The notes beneath the pieces are model-generated. The model was not told the DNA's origin. It did not search any database and saw only the letters and a list, made by a program, of their open reading frames with translations. A stretch of 64,000 nucleotides of DNA from J054 sp965221985 (GTDB taxonomy: Bacteria > Pseudomonadota > Gammaproteobacteria > Steroidobacterales > GCA-2729495). The DNA is taken from NCBI GenBank assembly GCA_965221985.1, contig OZ244928.1, positions 3,224,001 through 3,288,000 on the forward strand, in the 5' to 3' direction. Below are positions 26,120 through 35,934 of the stretch, one piece after another (position 1 is the stretch's first letter; each line of letters begins with the position of its first letter). The translations under genes and the position numbers were made by a program.

Positions 26120-26388
26120 GAAGTTCGCAACCAGGCCTAGCGGCCCACTATCCAAATAGTCATAACCACATACTAACCAGGTATTGCCGCCGGCACCAAA
26201 AGCACCAAAATCATGAGTTCTATCCGCCACGGGAAAAAGCCGGCGAAAAAACCATCACCTCGCTTCGGAAGCGCCACAAACAGTGCACCAGCAGCGCAGA
26301 CACGGGGCAAGGTGGAAAAACAACCGCAGGCGTAGGAAGCTAGCAGGCTGCGCATCCCAGCCCGTAAAGCGCGGTGATTGCCTGTTGA

Positions 26389-27303
26389 TCAGGCGGCTTG
26401 AGTTGAAGCCGCCGCTCCCGGTGTCCGTTGAGAAACAAAGATAAGCGCACAAGCGGCTACGAAGAAAGCCGCGATCAAGCTCATGGGAACCATATAATCC
26501 AGCGGCTTAATCCATATCTCTGGATAGAGACCCCAACGAGAAAAAGCCTCAATGGGCAACCACAATATATTTCCTGTGGGAATCGCGTAACGGAAGGCCG
26601 CGCCTAAAGTCCGTACTTTCCTAAGCTTATTGGCCAAATAAACGCCCCAAATGACGAAACCAACGGTGATTACCATAGCGGCCACTGAATCGTATTTTAT
26701 TAGGCGCGGATCATTAATGACGATGGCGCAAAGATAGATAAACCAAATAAGGAACACCGTTTCCATGGCGGTAATTCGCGAATACTGCCGCTTGTAGCCC
26801 GCTGTCATGCGCCCCGGGCGAATTCGCAAATTGCGATGAAACCACATAAACATCCGGCAGCGGGTGTCCTTGTTGGAGCCTAGAAAAATCAGCAAGACAA
26901 TCACCAGCAAACCGGTGGCCTGAATCATTTGCAATCCGGGGGCCAGTATCTCAAAGCCGCTGTCCATGATCGGCTCCAGCTTCAGCAAATTGCCGAAAAA
27001 GTGCCAGGTCCACTCGAAAAAACCCACCCAGATGAGATTGCCGCCGAGATACCCCATGATGGTCGCTTGGTTTTCAGATCGGCTGAGCCCGCGCCATACG
27101 AATATCACACCGGCTGTGCCAAGGGCCATTGACACGAATGTGTCTACCGTGGAATGCCCACCGGTAAAATGCCATTGCAACACGACTAGGCTGTGACCCA
27201 GGGCAAGTCCGCTCAAGACAATTAACAAGCTAAACCAGCCCGCAGCGGGTGAGGTGTTGATCTTTTTCGCGAGATCGCTCATTGAATCTGCCGCTTCAGC
27301 CAA
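26389..27303 (-). CDS. Multi-pass membrane protein of unknown function
   Basis: Protein of 304 residues with about eight hydrophobic helices and short loops. The cytoplasmic or periplasmic segment MFMWFHRNLRIRPGRMTAG between helices 4 and 5 is basic. Two similar motifs occur in the two halves: GNLIWVGFFEWTWHF near residue 85 and GNILWLPIEAFSRWG near residue 255, suggesting an internal repeat. I do not recognise the family. It lies 269 bases upstream of the GntR/UTRA regulator on the same strand and is divergent from an MFS transporter, so all three may belong to one regulated uptake or modification unit. Confidence 0.75.
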   Translation of the reverse strand: MAEAADSMSDLAKKINTSPAAGWFSLLIVLSGLALGHSLVVLQWHFTGGHSTVDTFVSMALGTAGVIFVWRGLSRSENQATIMGYLGGNLIWVGFFEWTWHFFGNLLKLEPIMDSGFEILAPGLQMIQATGLLVIVLLIFLGSNKDTRCRMFMWFHRNLRIRPGRMTAGYKRQYSRITAMETVFLIWFIYLCAIVINDPRLIKYDSVAAMVITVGFVIWGVYLANKLRKVRTLGAAFRYAIPTGNILWLPIEAFSRWGLYPEIWIKPLDYMVPMSLIAAFFVAACALIFVSQRTPGAAASTQAA

Positions 27304-27439
27304 AGACTACTTTTAGCACTAATTCTCGTTTCGCTCAATTTTGACAAAATCAACCTTCGAGCCTTTAGGCTATAGGATCCTTGCGCTACAACTTCGGACC
27401 GTAAAGCAAGACAAATTGCGTGCAATTTTTACCTAGTCC

Positions 27440-28846
27440 ATGATGCGGCGAACTGCAGATCTACCCAGAAGCCGAATCGAACATGAGATATTCGAAAACG
27501 GAGCGACTCGCTTGAACTTTAAGCCCGACCACTCTGGACTGAAGATCGGACCCTACTGGATCCGCGCCGGACTCAGCCGGACGAATGCGGCAACAGTGCT
27601 GTTTGCATCGTTTGTCAGCATTGCCATGACCGTTTTTATCTCGCTGATTCAGCCCTATGTGCTAAACGAAATGGTTCGCATACCCACGAGCCGACAAGGC
27701 ATGGTGACGGGCACCATGGTAACCATCGCGGAAGTCATTTCTATTTGCCTCATGGGCCTGGTAGGTGCCTGGGCCGACCGGGTGGGCCGGCGGATCGTCT
27801 TTGTGATTGGCTTTTGCATTACCGCCACCGGCTATCTACTCTTTTCGTTCGCTAGCAGTGAATTCCAACTCTACCTGTTTCGCGCGCTATTTGCCGTTGG
27901 GCTCTCCATGGTTCCGGTCATGCTCAGCATCAGCGTACAAGACACTCCGCAGGAGCTGTCGCGCGGTAAATGGATCGCGACCAATAATATTCTTCAAGGG
28001 CTCGGCATTCTCTTCATAGCGACATTCATTCTGGGTAGTGCACCCGAGTTTTTTCAGAACCAGGGCTACGAGCCGGTTATGGCCGGCCGACTTAGCTTTT
28101 GGTCCGCCGCCCTACTCTGTTTGTTCGCGGCCGCGATCTTATGGCTTGGATTGCCGCCTCATGTGCTGGGCGGCGCAGAGCCGGTAAAAATTCTGCCGCA
28201 ATTCTTGGCGGGGCTTAACGAAGCACGCCACAACCCGCGTCTCGCCGTTGCCTTCTGCGCCGCCTTCATCGGGCGCGGGGATTTGGTCATCATAGGTAGC
28301 TTCCTGACCCTGTGGGTCACGCAATATGGCATTGAATCCGGTCTCGATACGGCAACCGCCACGGGCCAGGGCTTTAAATTGTTCGGCATTGTGCAAGTGG
28401 CCGCCTTGGGCTGGGCCGCGTTCATGGGCGTCATCGCGGATCGGATCAATCGCATGACTGCCGTCTGTATAGCGCTAGCCATTGCCACCATCGGCTATAG
28501 CGTAATGGGGCAAATGAGTAACCCCATGGGGCCGAGCGCGATTCCACTAGCGATATTATTGGGCATCGGCGAGATCAGCGTGATCATTGCCGGCGGCTCA
28601 TTGCTAGGCCAAGAAGCAAAAGCGAGCTTACGCGGCGCGGTAATCGGTGCGTTTAACTTGTTTGGTGCGGTGGGTATTGTGGTGGCCAGCGGTGTGGGCG
28701 GCTGGGTTTTTGACCATGTCGAGCGCGGCGCACCGTTCCAATTCATGGGATTGCTCAATGGCATTTTGCTACTAGTCGCCATCATGGTGAGGATTAGCGC
28801 CGGGACCCCGGTGCCACAGGACGGTGCTGAGCGCGTGCAACCCTAG
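27440..28846 (+). CDS. MFS transporter
   Basis: Protein of 468 residues with an N-terminal hydrophilic stretch of about 45 residues, then twelve helices. The diagnostic loop GAWADRVGRRIVFVIG lies between helices 2 and 3, and a second-half equivalent AFMGVIADRINRMTAV is present. It is a secondary transporter of the inner membrane; the substrate is not indicated. An aldo/keto reductase gene follows after 83 bases on the same strand. It is divergent from the unknown membrane protein, with a 136-base shared promoter region. Confidence 0.88.
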   Translation: MMRRTADLPRSRIEHEIFENGATRLNFKPDHSGLKIGPYWIRAGLSRTNAATVLFASFVSIAMTVFISLIQPYVLNEMVRIPTSRQGMVTGTMVTIAEVISICLMGLVGAWADRVGRRIVFVIGFCITATGYLLFSFASSEFQLYLFRALFAVGLSMVPVMLSISVQDTPQELSRGKWIATNNILQGLGILFIATFILGSAPEFFQNQGYEPVMAGRLSFWSAALLCLFAAAILWLGLPPHVLGGAEPVKILPQFLAGLNEARHNPRLAVAFCAAFIGRGDLVIIGSFLTLWVTQYGIESGLDTATATGQGFKLFGIVQVAALGWAAFMGVIADRINRMTAVCIALAIATIGYSVMGQMSNPMGPSAIPLAILLGIGEISVIIAGGSLLGQEAKASLRGAVIGAFNLFGAVGIVVASGVGGWVFDHVERGAPFQFMGLLNGILLLVAIMVRISAGTPVPQDGAERVQP

Positions 28847-28929
28847 GCATGTGTCTGCTCGCGCCTTACTCTCATTGTGATCTAGAATTTTACTCTCCCG
28901 CCAATCATTTAGAATTTAGGTGCTATGCA

Positions 28930-29859
28930 ATGGAAATGAAACCTCTTGGCCGCAGCGACATCAATGTTTCCTCCGTCGGTATCGGTTGCATGATGTTTGG
29001 GCAGATGTGCGATCAAGAGCAAACCACCGCCATCGTCGACAGCGCCTTGGAAGCGGGCATTAACTTCTTTGACACCGCTGACATTTATGGCGGCCCGCAT
29101 GGCAAGTCAGAAGCTTTGCTCGCCGAGGCCCTGGGCAATCGCCGGCAGCAAGTCCTTATCGGAACAAAATTTGGCGCGGGGGGCCGCGGACCCGTGGAAG
29201 GCGGAGGATCCACCGGTTACATCAAGGAAGCCGTTGAAAAAAGCCTGGCGCTGCTACAAACCGACTACATTGATTTGTATCAACACCATTTTCCCGATGC
29301 TGGCACACCCGTGGAAGAAACCTTGCGTGCCTTGGAGGATTTGGTCAAACAGGGAAAAGTCCGCCATATTGGTTGCTCCAATTACAGCGGCGACATGCTG
29401 GCCAGCGCCGCCAAGGCGGCGACTGGCACTGGCTATGTCACGGCACAAAATCGCTATAGCCTGCTGTATCGAGATCTAGAAAAAGATCTGCTGCCGGTGG
29501 CGCAAGAACAAGGCGCGGGCATTTTGCCTTACTTCCCCTTGGAAAGCGGCCTGTTAACAGGCAAGTACAGAAAGAACCAGCCCCTACCCGATGACAGCCG
29601 TTTTTCCAAATGGGGCGGCGGCGGCGCTTTTGTATCTGACGAACGCTGGGACCGCGTGGAAGCGTTGGCGAACTACGCCGAACAACTCGGGCGCAGTGTT
29701 TTGGATCTGGCCATTGGGTGGCTGGCCGCGCAAGACTATATACCCAGCGTCATAGCCGGCGTGACTAAACCATCGCAGGTCATATCAAACGTAGCTGCCG
29801 CGAGCTGGCGACCGACGACAGCGCAGCTGAATGAGATTTCGCAGCTGTCGTCGGCCTAA
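28930..29859 (+). CDS. Aldo/keto reductase
   Basis: About 309 residues from ATG 28930, preceded by TTAGGTG at good spacing; the open frame starts earlier at 28849 but that part is unlike the family. The fold is an NADPH-dependent TIM barrel. The catalytic tetrad is present: Asp48 and Tyr53 in FFDTADIYGG, Lys80 in LIGTKFG, and His120 in LYQHHFPD. These enzymes reduce aldehydes and ketones in the cytoplasm. Its partner gene upstream is an MFS transporter, suggesting handling of an imported carbonyl compound; the substrate is unknown. Confidence 0.9.
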   Translation: MEMKPLGRSDINVSSVGIGCMMFGQMCDQEQTTAIVDSALEAGINFFDTADIYGGPHGKSEALLAEALGNRRQQVLIGTKFGAGGRGPVEGGGSTGYIKEAVEKSLALLQTDYIDLYQHHFPDAGTPVEETLRALEDLVKQGKVRHIGCSNYSGDMLASAAKAATGTGYVTAQNRYSLLYRDLEKDLLPVAQEQGAGILPYFPLESGLLTGKYRKNQPLPDDSRFSKWGGGGAFVSDERWDRVEALANYAEQLGRSVLDLAIGWLAAQDYIPSVIAGVTKPSQVISNVAAASWRPTTAQLNEISQLSSA

Positions 29860-29914
29860 ATGGCGCACCAACGACCCCGCCTAGGGCCGAGCCCCGGGCG
29901 GGCAACGCCCCACT

Positions 29915-32437
29915 CTACCAAGCGCCGAAGCGGTACTGAAATTCAACGCCCATGTGCCGATCCCGCTGTGGATTCAAAGACCACAAGTTTGGATTCACGC
30001 CATTACTTAAGGTGCGACCAAAATCGAAAAATTGCAGAGCCGAAAGCGGCGTATTGTCATTGAGCAAGTTGTTTACGTAACCCGTCAGCGTCCAGTTCTC
30101 CGCACGCACCCCGAGCCGCAAGTTGGTCAACTTGCGTTCCCCCAAGTTATTGAAGTTGCCGGCTTGCACCCAACGCTTACTCTCGTAAGAGAAGTCTGCG
30201 CGGAGGAAAGACTCCAGGTCTTGATTGATCTGATTGGTGACCACCAAGCCTAGGACACCGGAATGCTGGGGCGCATTGGGTGTCTCTTTACCGGCGATGT
30301 CGCCGTTACCCGTAAGGTCTTCCCAATTTGGATCGAAGCCCTTTTGAATCTCGCCGTTCTGATAGCCATAGTTGGCAATAACAAACAAATTGTCTGTTAG
30401 CACGAAATTCGACTCTAGCTCCATCCCCAAAATTTCCGTCTCGCCGGCATTGCGTCGGATTGTTGAACAAAGCTCCGTGCCGCCAATCGTATCGGTGGTG
30501 CATCTGGAGACGAACAAGGCCTGATTTTCCCAATCGATGAAAAAACCTGACCAATTGAGCGTCAATCGTCGATCAAGCCAGGCACTCTTAAAGCCGACCT
30601 CGTAGGTGATTTGCTCTTCTTCCTTAACTAGAGCCAATGCGTCTTGACGGCAGGTTTCAGTGGCCGAGCGGTTGAAATCGTAGCGATAACACTCAACGTT
30701 ATAGTCGGCCGGTTTGTTACCCTTGGCAACGAGACCGTAGAACATGAACTCATCACTGGTCTGATAGCGCAAGGTGACACGTGGCGTAAAGGCCTTGGTG
30801 CTGACGTCGTCACTGGCACTGTTGCCACCCACAATTTCTTTACGATCATCGGCCCAACGCGTTTCGAAGGCCAGACTGAGCTGGTCGGTAATATCCCAAT
30901 CGACGTTGCCGAAAACCGCGATATTTTCGGTATTTAGCGTAGTCGCGGGCGGAAATGCGGTGGTAACCGGATGCGGCCCAGGACCGGCACAAACCGGGTT
31001 ATCGTCTAGCCGGGGACATTCAAACTCGGCCCCTAAGGCCACATAGGGCCCTACGCGGCTGCGTACCTGACTACTCTTGTCGTAGTTGAAGTAGTAGACG
31101 CCGACGGATCCACGAACCTTCGACTCAACGGGCGTGGCCAGGCGAAGCTCAAAAGCATAGTCTTCTTCCGTCTTCTTCTCTTCGAAGTTGAATAGCCCCG
31201 CTAAGACCCGCACATGCGTGTGGTCCAAGTCATACGCCTGATTAAACGAATCATCGTTGTACGCGGCACGCGCCGTCAATTCCCAGTCACCCAGTCCCTG
31301 AGTCAAATCCAGCATGAAACGATGGGACTCGCGGCGGGTGCCGGCCTCAACAGGCTCGCTGGTGCGGGCCGCCAAGGGAAGCGTGGTCAGCACGCCACCC
31401 ACCAAACCGTTGAAATCCGGAAGATTGATTCGATTCTCCCAACCCGTGGGATCGAAGGTGCCGCAGAATGCCGCCGGGCTGTCCGCGGCGGTACCGGGAT
31501 CTATGCCGGGACGGTAACAATTTAACCACTCTTGTCCCGGCAGCGGCACAACAGAGGGGAAATGCTCATCATCGCCTTCGGTATAGGCGTACTTGAAATT
31601 TGATTCTGTTGAATCCGTCGGCGTCCAAGTTAGTTTGACCATCAAATCCTTGGTCTTCTCGCCACCCATACTGGAAGTGTCACCGCCCGTCGGCAGGTTG
31701 GAAAACCCCGCATCGGAAAAAGGCACTGGCGCTGTGTACGCGTAGCCAGCATTTGGATCTGCCGGCACGAGACCCGGATTGTTCGGATCGTAGCCATCCG
31801 TGGGGGCGCGCAAGTTATTCCGCCATGCACCACCAAAATCCAAGTAGGCTGCCGAGACTAAAAACCCCAGTTTGTCTTCAATGATGGGTCCACTGAACCA
31901 GCCACCAATCTCATAGTCATCATCAGTGCCTGCCTTCGTATTGACTTCGCCCACCCACTCGTTCGTTGGCTTGCGCGTGACATAGCTCACGGCACCCGAG
32001 AAAGTGGCACGCCCGAACTGCGCCGACTGGGGACCGCGCAAGACCTCGACGCGTTCAACAGAAGCAGTGGTTGCGGTGGAAATACTGCTGGAAACAAAAA
32101 CCCCATCGAGAAAGTACGAAGCGTTGGCCTCCCCACCCACTGACGCATTCGCCATACCCCGGATAACGGGCCGGTCAAGATTACGACCGACGGTTTTCGA
32201 TGTATTGAAGTTCGGCGTGAAGACCGCCAGCTCGAAATTGTCCGTAATACCGCGCTCTTGGAGTTGCTCACCCGAAAGAGCGGTAATCGACAAGGGTACG
32301 TCTTGCAAACTCTCTTCGCGTTTGCGCGCGGTAACAATGATATCTTCGATTTGCGCTGGAGCCGCGGGCGCGATCAAACTCGCGGCCACGAATAACAGAA
32401 CCAGTGTTATCCAATGATATGGTTGACGTACAGTCAT
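29915..32437 (-). CDS. TonB-dependent outer membrane receptor
   Basis: About 840 residues from ATG 32437, which begins a good signal peptide (MTVRQPYHWITLVLLFVAAS, cleaved near APAQ); an upstream in-frame ATG at 32530 is less likely. A TonB box-like EDIIVTARKREES follows. The plug carries RGPQSAQFGRATFSGAVSYV, and the C-terminus is a 22-strand-type barrel ending in an aromatic residue. The sequence fits the IroN/CirA-like TBDR group common in marine and soil gammaproteobacteria, which import many substrates besides siderophores. An MFS gene lies upstream on the same strand, which suggests an outer/inner membrane uptake pair. Confidence 0.92.
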   Translation of the reverse strand: MTVRQPYHWITLVLLFVAASLIAPAAPAQIEDIIVTARKREESLQDVPLSITALSGEQLQERGITDNFELAVFTPNFNTSKTVGRNLDRPVIRGMANASVGGEANASYFLDGVFVSSSISTATTASVERVEVLRGPQSAQFGRATFSGAVSYVTRKPTNEWVGEVNTKAGTDDDYEIGGWFSGPIIEDKLGFLVSAAYLDFGGAWRNNLRAPTDGYDPNNPGLVPADPNAGYAYTAPVPFSDAGFSNLPTGGDTSSMGGEKTKDLMVKLTWTPTDSTESNFKYAYTEGDDEHFPSVVPLPGQEWLNCYRPGIDPGTAADSPAAFCGTFDPTGWENRINLPDFNGLVGGVLTTLPLAARTSEPVEAGTRRESHRFMLDLTQGLGDWELTARAAYNDDSFNQAYDLDHTHVRVLAGLFNFEEKKTEEDYAFELRLATPVESKVRGSVGVYYFNYDKSSQVRSRVGPYVALGAEFECPRLDDNPVCAGPGPHPVTTAFPPATTLNTENIAVFGNVDWDITDQLSLAFETRWADDRKEIVGGNSASDDVSTKAFTPRVTLRYQTSDEFMFYGLVAKGNKPADYNVECYRYDFNRSATETCRQDALALVKEEEQITYEVGFKSAWLDRRLTLNWSGFFIDWENQALFVSRCTTDTIGGTELCSTIRRNAGETEILGMELESNFVLTDNLFVIANYGYQNGEIQKGFDPNWEDLTGNGDIAGKETPNAPQHSGVLGLVVTNQINQDLESFLRADFSYESKRWVQAGNFNNLGERKLTNLRLGVRAENWTLTGYVNNLLNDNTPLSALQFFDFGRTLSNGVNPNLWSLNPQRDRHMGVEFQYRFGAW

Positions 32438-32593
32438 GCTTCTTAACCCTAATCTTTGTTGATTTACATTCATTCTCAGGTAAGGAAAATCTTTACCTGA
32501 GATCCGAAACCTGTCCACGGCCGATAACATACTTATTCGGGCCGAAAACTGGCTTGCAATTTGTTTAGCTACCCTCTATCGGCCGACCGTTCT

Positions 32594-33928
32594 CTATTCT
32601 TCAATCAGATTGTCACTGACAGCGGCGCGGAAGGACTTTAGACCAGACCAAAGCGCCAATACCGCCAGCGGTACGGCCAAGCTATTGACGGCGGCCATGG
32701 CCGTGCCGATCCCGGCAGGGCCCGCGAAAGCCAAATCGCTAATGAAAGGCACCGCCGTCGGCCCGATACCCGCGGTGACAATATTTAACACCAGCATCCA
32801 GGTTGCCGTAACCTGGGCGCGCATTTGATTCGGGACAACCACCTGCAAGGCCGCCGGCGCCATGGCCAAGCCAAAACTAGCAAAAAAGATAAACGGGCAA
32901 AATAGGAGCGTCGCGAGCTGGGGGTCCGTCACCGTTGTAGCGGAAAGGCAAAAAGGTAACATCAGCAGGCCACCGAGCATGCCCACCCGCAGCGCTGAGT
33001 CAGTGTGACCGCGTTGTCGCAGGATGTCGGCCAACCAGCCACCGGCGAACACGCCCAAGGGCGACAAAACAATCAGGATTGCACCCAGAGTAAGCGCGGC
33101 CTGGGGGGGTGCGAAACTCAGCGCTCGAGTGAAATGCGTGTGCGCCCAGGTCAGAATGGTTGTTATGGGAACTGCCAGTAGCGCGAAACCGCAAAAATGC
33201 GCGATAAATACTCGCAACCGCGACCGCACGAAGGCCCAAACTTGACTCAGCGGTATCCCTTCTCCCGGGCCAAGTACGGCCCCGCGGCGTTCCGGTTCGG
33301 CCACGGTCCACATCAGCAAAGCAATCAATATTCCCGGCAGGCCAGCCACGAAGAACACCATTTGCCATGGCCGAACGGCACCAACCAAGGGCAGCACCAT
33401 GTCTTCCCCGCCACTGACCATCTGAATGACCAGACCACCCACTAGAAACGCGATGCCGGCGCCAAAAAATGCCCCGGACTGATACACGCCAATAGCACGG
33501 CCCAGCTGCCGGGGTGGAAAGTAGTCTGAAATCATGCTGTAGGCCGCCGGCGACAAAGCGGCCTCGCCAACGCCCACCCCGACGCGCGCCAGGAATAGCT
33601 GAAAGAAACTTTTCGCTAATCCACAGGCTGCTGTCATCAGACTCCACAGAAAAATCCCGATACCGATAATTCGACGGCGGCTGTAGCGGTCTGCCCAGCG
33701 ACCGATGGGAATGCCCACTAGCGCGTAAAAAACGGCAAAGGCCAGACCTTGCAGGACACCCAGTTGGGTATCCGACAATCCCAGATCCAACTTCAGCGGA
33801 TCGACAAGCAGTGCAATGATGATCCGGTCAATGAAGGAAAAAACAAACGCGATTACCAGGATTGCCACTGCGTACCAAGCCTTGCCGGGACTCGGCCAGG
33901 GCTTAGCGGCCTGCGCTGATTGCTGCAT
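32594..33928 (-). CDS. MFS transporter
   Basis: Protein of 444 residues with twelve helices. The MFS signature is present between helices 2 and 3 (GIPIGRWADRYSRRRIIG), and in helix 4 LARVGVGVGEAALSPAAYSM resembles Spns/aromatic-acid type transporters. A strong Shine-Dalgarno sequence (AGGGGGG) precedes ATG 33928. It is upstream of the TonB receptor on the same strand (157-base gap), so the two may move the same compound across both membranes. Confidence 0.9.
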   Translation of the reverse strand: MQQSAQAAKPWPSPGKAWYAVAILVIAFVFSFIDRIIIALLVDPLKLDLGLSDTQLGVLQGLAFAVFYALVGIPIGRWADRYSRRRIIGIGIFLWSLMTAACGLAKSFFQLFLARVGVGVGEAALSPAAYSMISDYFPPRQLGRAIGVYQSGAFFGAGIAFLVGGLVIQMVSGGEDMVLPLVGAVRPWQMVFFVAGLPGILIALLMWTVAEPERRGAVLGPGEGIPLSQVWAFVRSRLRVFIAHFCGFALLAVPITTILTWAHTHFTRALSFAPPQAALTLGAILIVLSPLGVFAGGWLADILRQRGHTDSALRVGMLGGLLMLPFCLSATTVTDPQLATLLFCPFIFFASFGLAMAPAALQVVVPNQMRAQVTATWMLVLNIVTAGIGPTAVPFISDLAFAGPAGIGTAMAAVNSLAVPLAVLALWSGLKSFRAAVSDNLIEE

Positions 33929-34371
33929 GTTTGATCCCCCCTACCCCTGCCTTGGGCCATTGCGGCGACCCCAGGGCCCGTGGAGCATACTGTCTGATCC
34001 CGCCGGGCGCAAAATAAATGCGCCAAGGCATCATGATCGGTATCGGGGAAATCGTCGAGCCCATATTTTTCTGGCGACGGGCATCGTATGAAACCCATAA
34101 GGACGCCTCTGCCTACTGCACGGCAGCAGCATAAGACTGCCGGTGCCCAATCGATGAAGTACGCGACTAGACTATTGCCCGGCTTGCTTCCGTTTTCTAA
34201 AGCAAGCCTAATCCCGCGATTGCTAGCCGCACCTAGAGTTCCGGCTCGCCGCTGCGGATCTTTAGGTTAATCGCCACTGCCAAGGGCTTCGATAGCCATG
34301 CAAGTAGCGCGCCGCGGCCGCATACATTGGGCGGCGATGGAACCTAGCGGGCACACACGGGCAGTGAGTGC
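33929..34371. other. Intergenic stretch with no gene recognised
   Basis: This 443-base region lies between the cytochrome c gene stop and the MFS start. The short frames (33853-34098 minus, 34088-34270 plus) have no family features. The MFS promoter should be at its left part. I saw no repeats or hairpins worth reporting. Confidence 0.45.
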
Positions 34372-34848
34372 TTAGAGATTCTTAATATAGGCACTGATCG
34401 CCGCGAGATCCTCCTCGCTCAGCCACGCGAAGCCAGGCATGGAGCGTCCAGAAACGGTGTTTGCATCGCCTGGCATGCGCCCCGCTCGCAAGAAATCGAC
34501 GAGTTGCTGCGTCGAGCGGGCGGCGACAAGATCCGAATCGACCAAGCTGATACCCAGCCCCTGTACTCCATGACCATCCAGGCCATGACAGGTCATACAA
34601 TGACGATCAAACGCCAGCTTTCCCGCTTCGCCTGCCGCTGCTTGTGAAGCTACCGCCGGGGAGCCTTCGGCCTCGGTTTTGCCAGCGGGGGCAGCGCGCA
34701 AGCCGGCCCGAGCCGAATCCTGAACCGACGGCTGGGCTGTCTCGCCATCGATAGTGCCGTCGGGCGTCCCAGCACAGGCGCCAAAAATGAGCACCCATGG
34801 AATCGCGACCATGATCAGCGCAGCGCGATCGAATCTTGGGTTCATCAA
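34372..34848 (-). CDS. Class I c-type cytochrome, membrane-anchored or lipoprotein
   Basis: Protein of 158 residues. An N-terminal hydrophobic segment ends at Cys25 (LIFGAC), a possible but imperfect lipobox. A flexible Ala/Glu/Pro linker (about 30-75) leads to a single heme domain with CMTCH at 84-88 and a probable axial Met137 in SMPGFAWL; the EEDLAAISAYIKNL end is typical. It should act as a periplasmic electron carrier. It lies 26 bases after a TorD-like chaperone gene, so it could accept or donate electrons for a molybdoenzyme encoded elsewhere. Confidence 0.88.
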   Translation of the reverse strand: MMNPRFDRAALIMVAIPWVLIFGACAGTPDGTIDGETAQPSVQDSARAGLRAAPAGKTEAEGSPAVASQAAAGEAGKLAFDRHCMTCHGLDGHGVQGLGISLVDSDLVAARSTQQLVDFLRAGRMPGDANTVSGRSMPGFAWLSEEDLAAISAYIKNL

Positions 34849-34874
34849 AAGTTCCAGCGAATTTCTTACATCGG

Positions 34875-35534
34875 CTATGCGCTGCTCGATATCGTGCTCA
34901 ACTGCCAGCGCAAGTCAGCGGCAACAAACTCCGCCAAGGCTGCGGCAAGCTGTGCGTAAACAGACTCCGACGCGAGCCTTATCACTTCCGCGGCCCAGGC
35001 ATCCACCCAAGAAAAGTGCCGGCTGGCAAAATCCGCTTGTGCAAGCTGAAAAGACCGGCGGTCTTCTTCCGCGCTGGCCTCCCGATAGCAAAGTAAATGC
35101 ATGAACTCCAATTCCACCGAAAGATGGTCGGGCGCCCAAGCATAGCGTTCGGCCAAGGCATAGCCGAAGTAGTCATAGAAACGAATCAAATCTTCGCGAG
35201 TACCGGCGCGTTGTCCGGTGCTCAAGTCTTCACGTATCGCTACCGGCGGGCCTTCGCTACCCACTTCAAACAAACCGCTGTATTCACGACGCAGCTTGTC
35301 CAGATCCATGCCAGACAATTCCTCGATACAGGCATCTAGCGGCTTCGCGTACTCCAGAACATCGCCAATTCCCAGCTTTTCGCGCAGACTCAAACGAGGA
35401 TCTAAATCATGCGGCGATGCAATTAACTCAGAACACGCAGCATAGGCAGCACATCGCGCGGCGGCTAATTCAGAATCACCGCGGTTGACCACATTACGAA
35501 GCATATTTTCGGGCGCGGCTGGCACAGTACTCAT
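34875..35534 (-). CDS. TorD/DmsD-family molybdoenzyme chaperone
   Basis: Protein of 219 residues, mostly helical. The ELEFMHLLCYREA motif (about residue 147) followed by FASRHFSWVDAWAAEV is typical of TorD/DmsD/NarJ-type chaperones, which bind the twin-arginine leader of DMSO-reductase-family enzymes and help insert the molybdenum cofactor. No catalytic subunit is encoded in this window. The neighbours are a cytochrome c (same strand, 26 bases on) and moeA (divergent), which fits a molybdenum-linked redox role. Confidence 0.82.
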   Translation of the reverse strand: MSTVPAAPENMLRNVVNRGDSELAAARCAAYAACSELIASPHDLDPRLSLREKLGIGDVLEYAKPLDACIEELSGMDLDKLRREYSGLFEVGSEGPPVAIREDLSTGQRAGTREDLIRFYDYFGYALAERYAWAPDHLSVELEFMHLLCYREASAEEDRRSFQLAQADFASRHFSWVDAWAAEVIRLASESVYAQLAAALAEFVAADLRWQLSTISSSA

Positions 35535-35934
35535 GTGGCGCTGTACTCCGCCTGAAATACCACAGTCTCCCCCAATCCAGGGACATCAAATCTGAAACCT
35601 CGTACAAAGTTATGGTTCATACGATAGTTCGCGCGGGTTACGGCGGCGATTGAAATCGGCTTTATCTCGATTGTCATGGCAATTCAGATCCAATTTGGTA
35701 GCGATTCACTCCGGTGGTAAGCCCGCTGCTGCGGGAAGTTCCCTACCCATAATTAATACCCAGTCGCTCAGCACCAGAAAGTAAAAAGCTTTGTTGGAGC
35801 CATAGGACAATCCCCAGCCAGGCTAGACTACTTTAGCCCAAAATCATCGGACTGGGTGACCCCTACGATGCCCGCGCTGGCATGAGTGATACCTGCCCTT
35901 TCTGGTAAAGCCAGTAGGCCGCAGCTATTCACAC
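35535..35934. other. Intergenic region upstream of moeA and the TorD-like gene
   Basis: This 400-base divergent region should contain promoters for both genes. It has several short potential hairpins, such as CCCGCTGCTGCGGG near 35723 and CTGG-TAAAG-CCAG near 35902, just before moeA. A molybdenum-cofactor riboswitch would be plausible here, but I cannot match the known consensus by eye. No ModE-type site was recognised. Confidence 0.3.

Noticed and set aside
29860..29914. GC-rich hairpin between the aldo/keto reductase and TonB receptor stops
   Set aside because: Stem CCCGCC/GGCGGG has a long loop and no T-run; too weak to call a terminator.
33000..33647. 215-codon minus-strand frame
   Set aside because: Shadow of the MFS gene at 32594-33928 in another frame.
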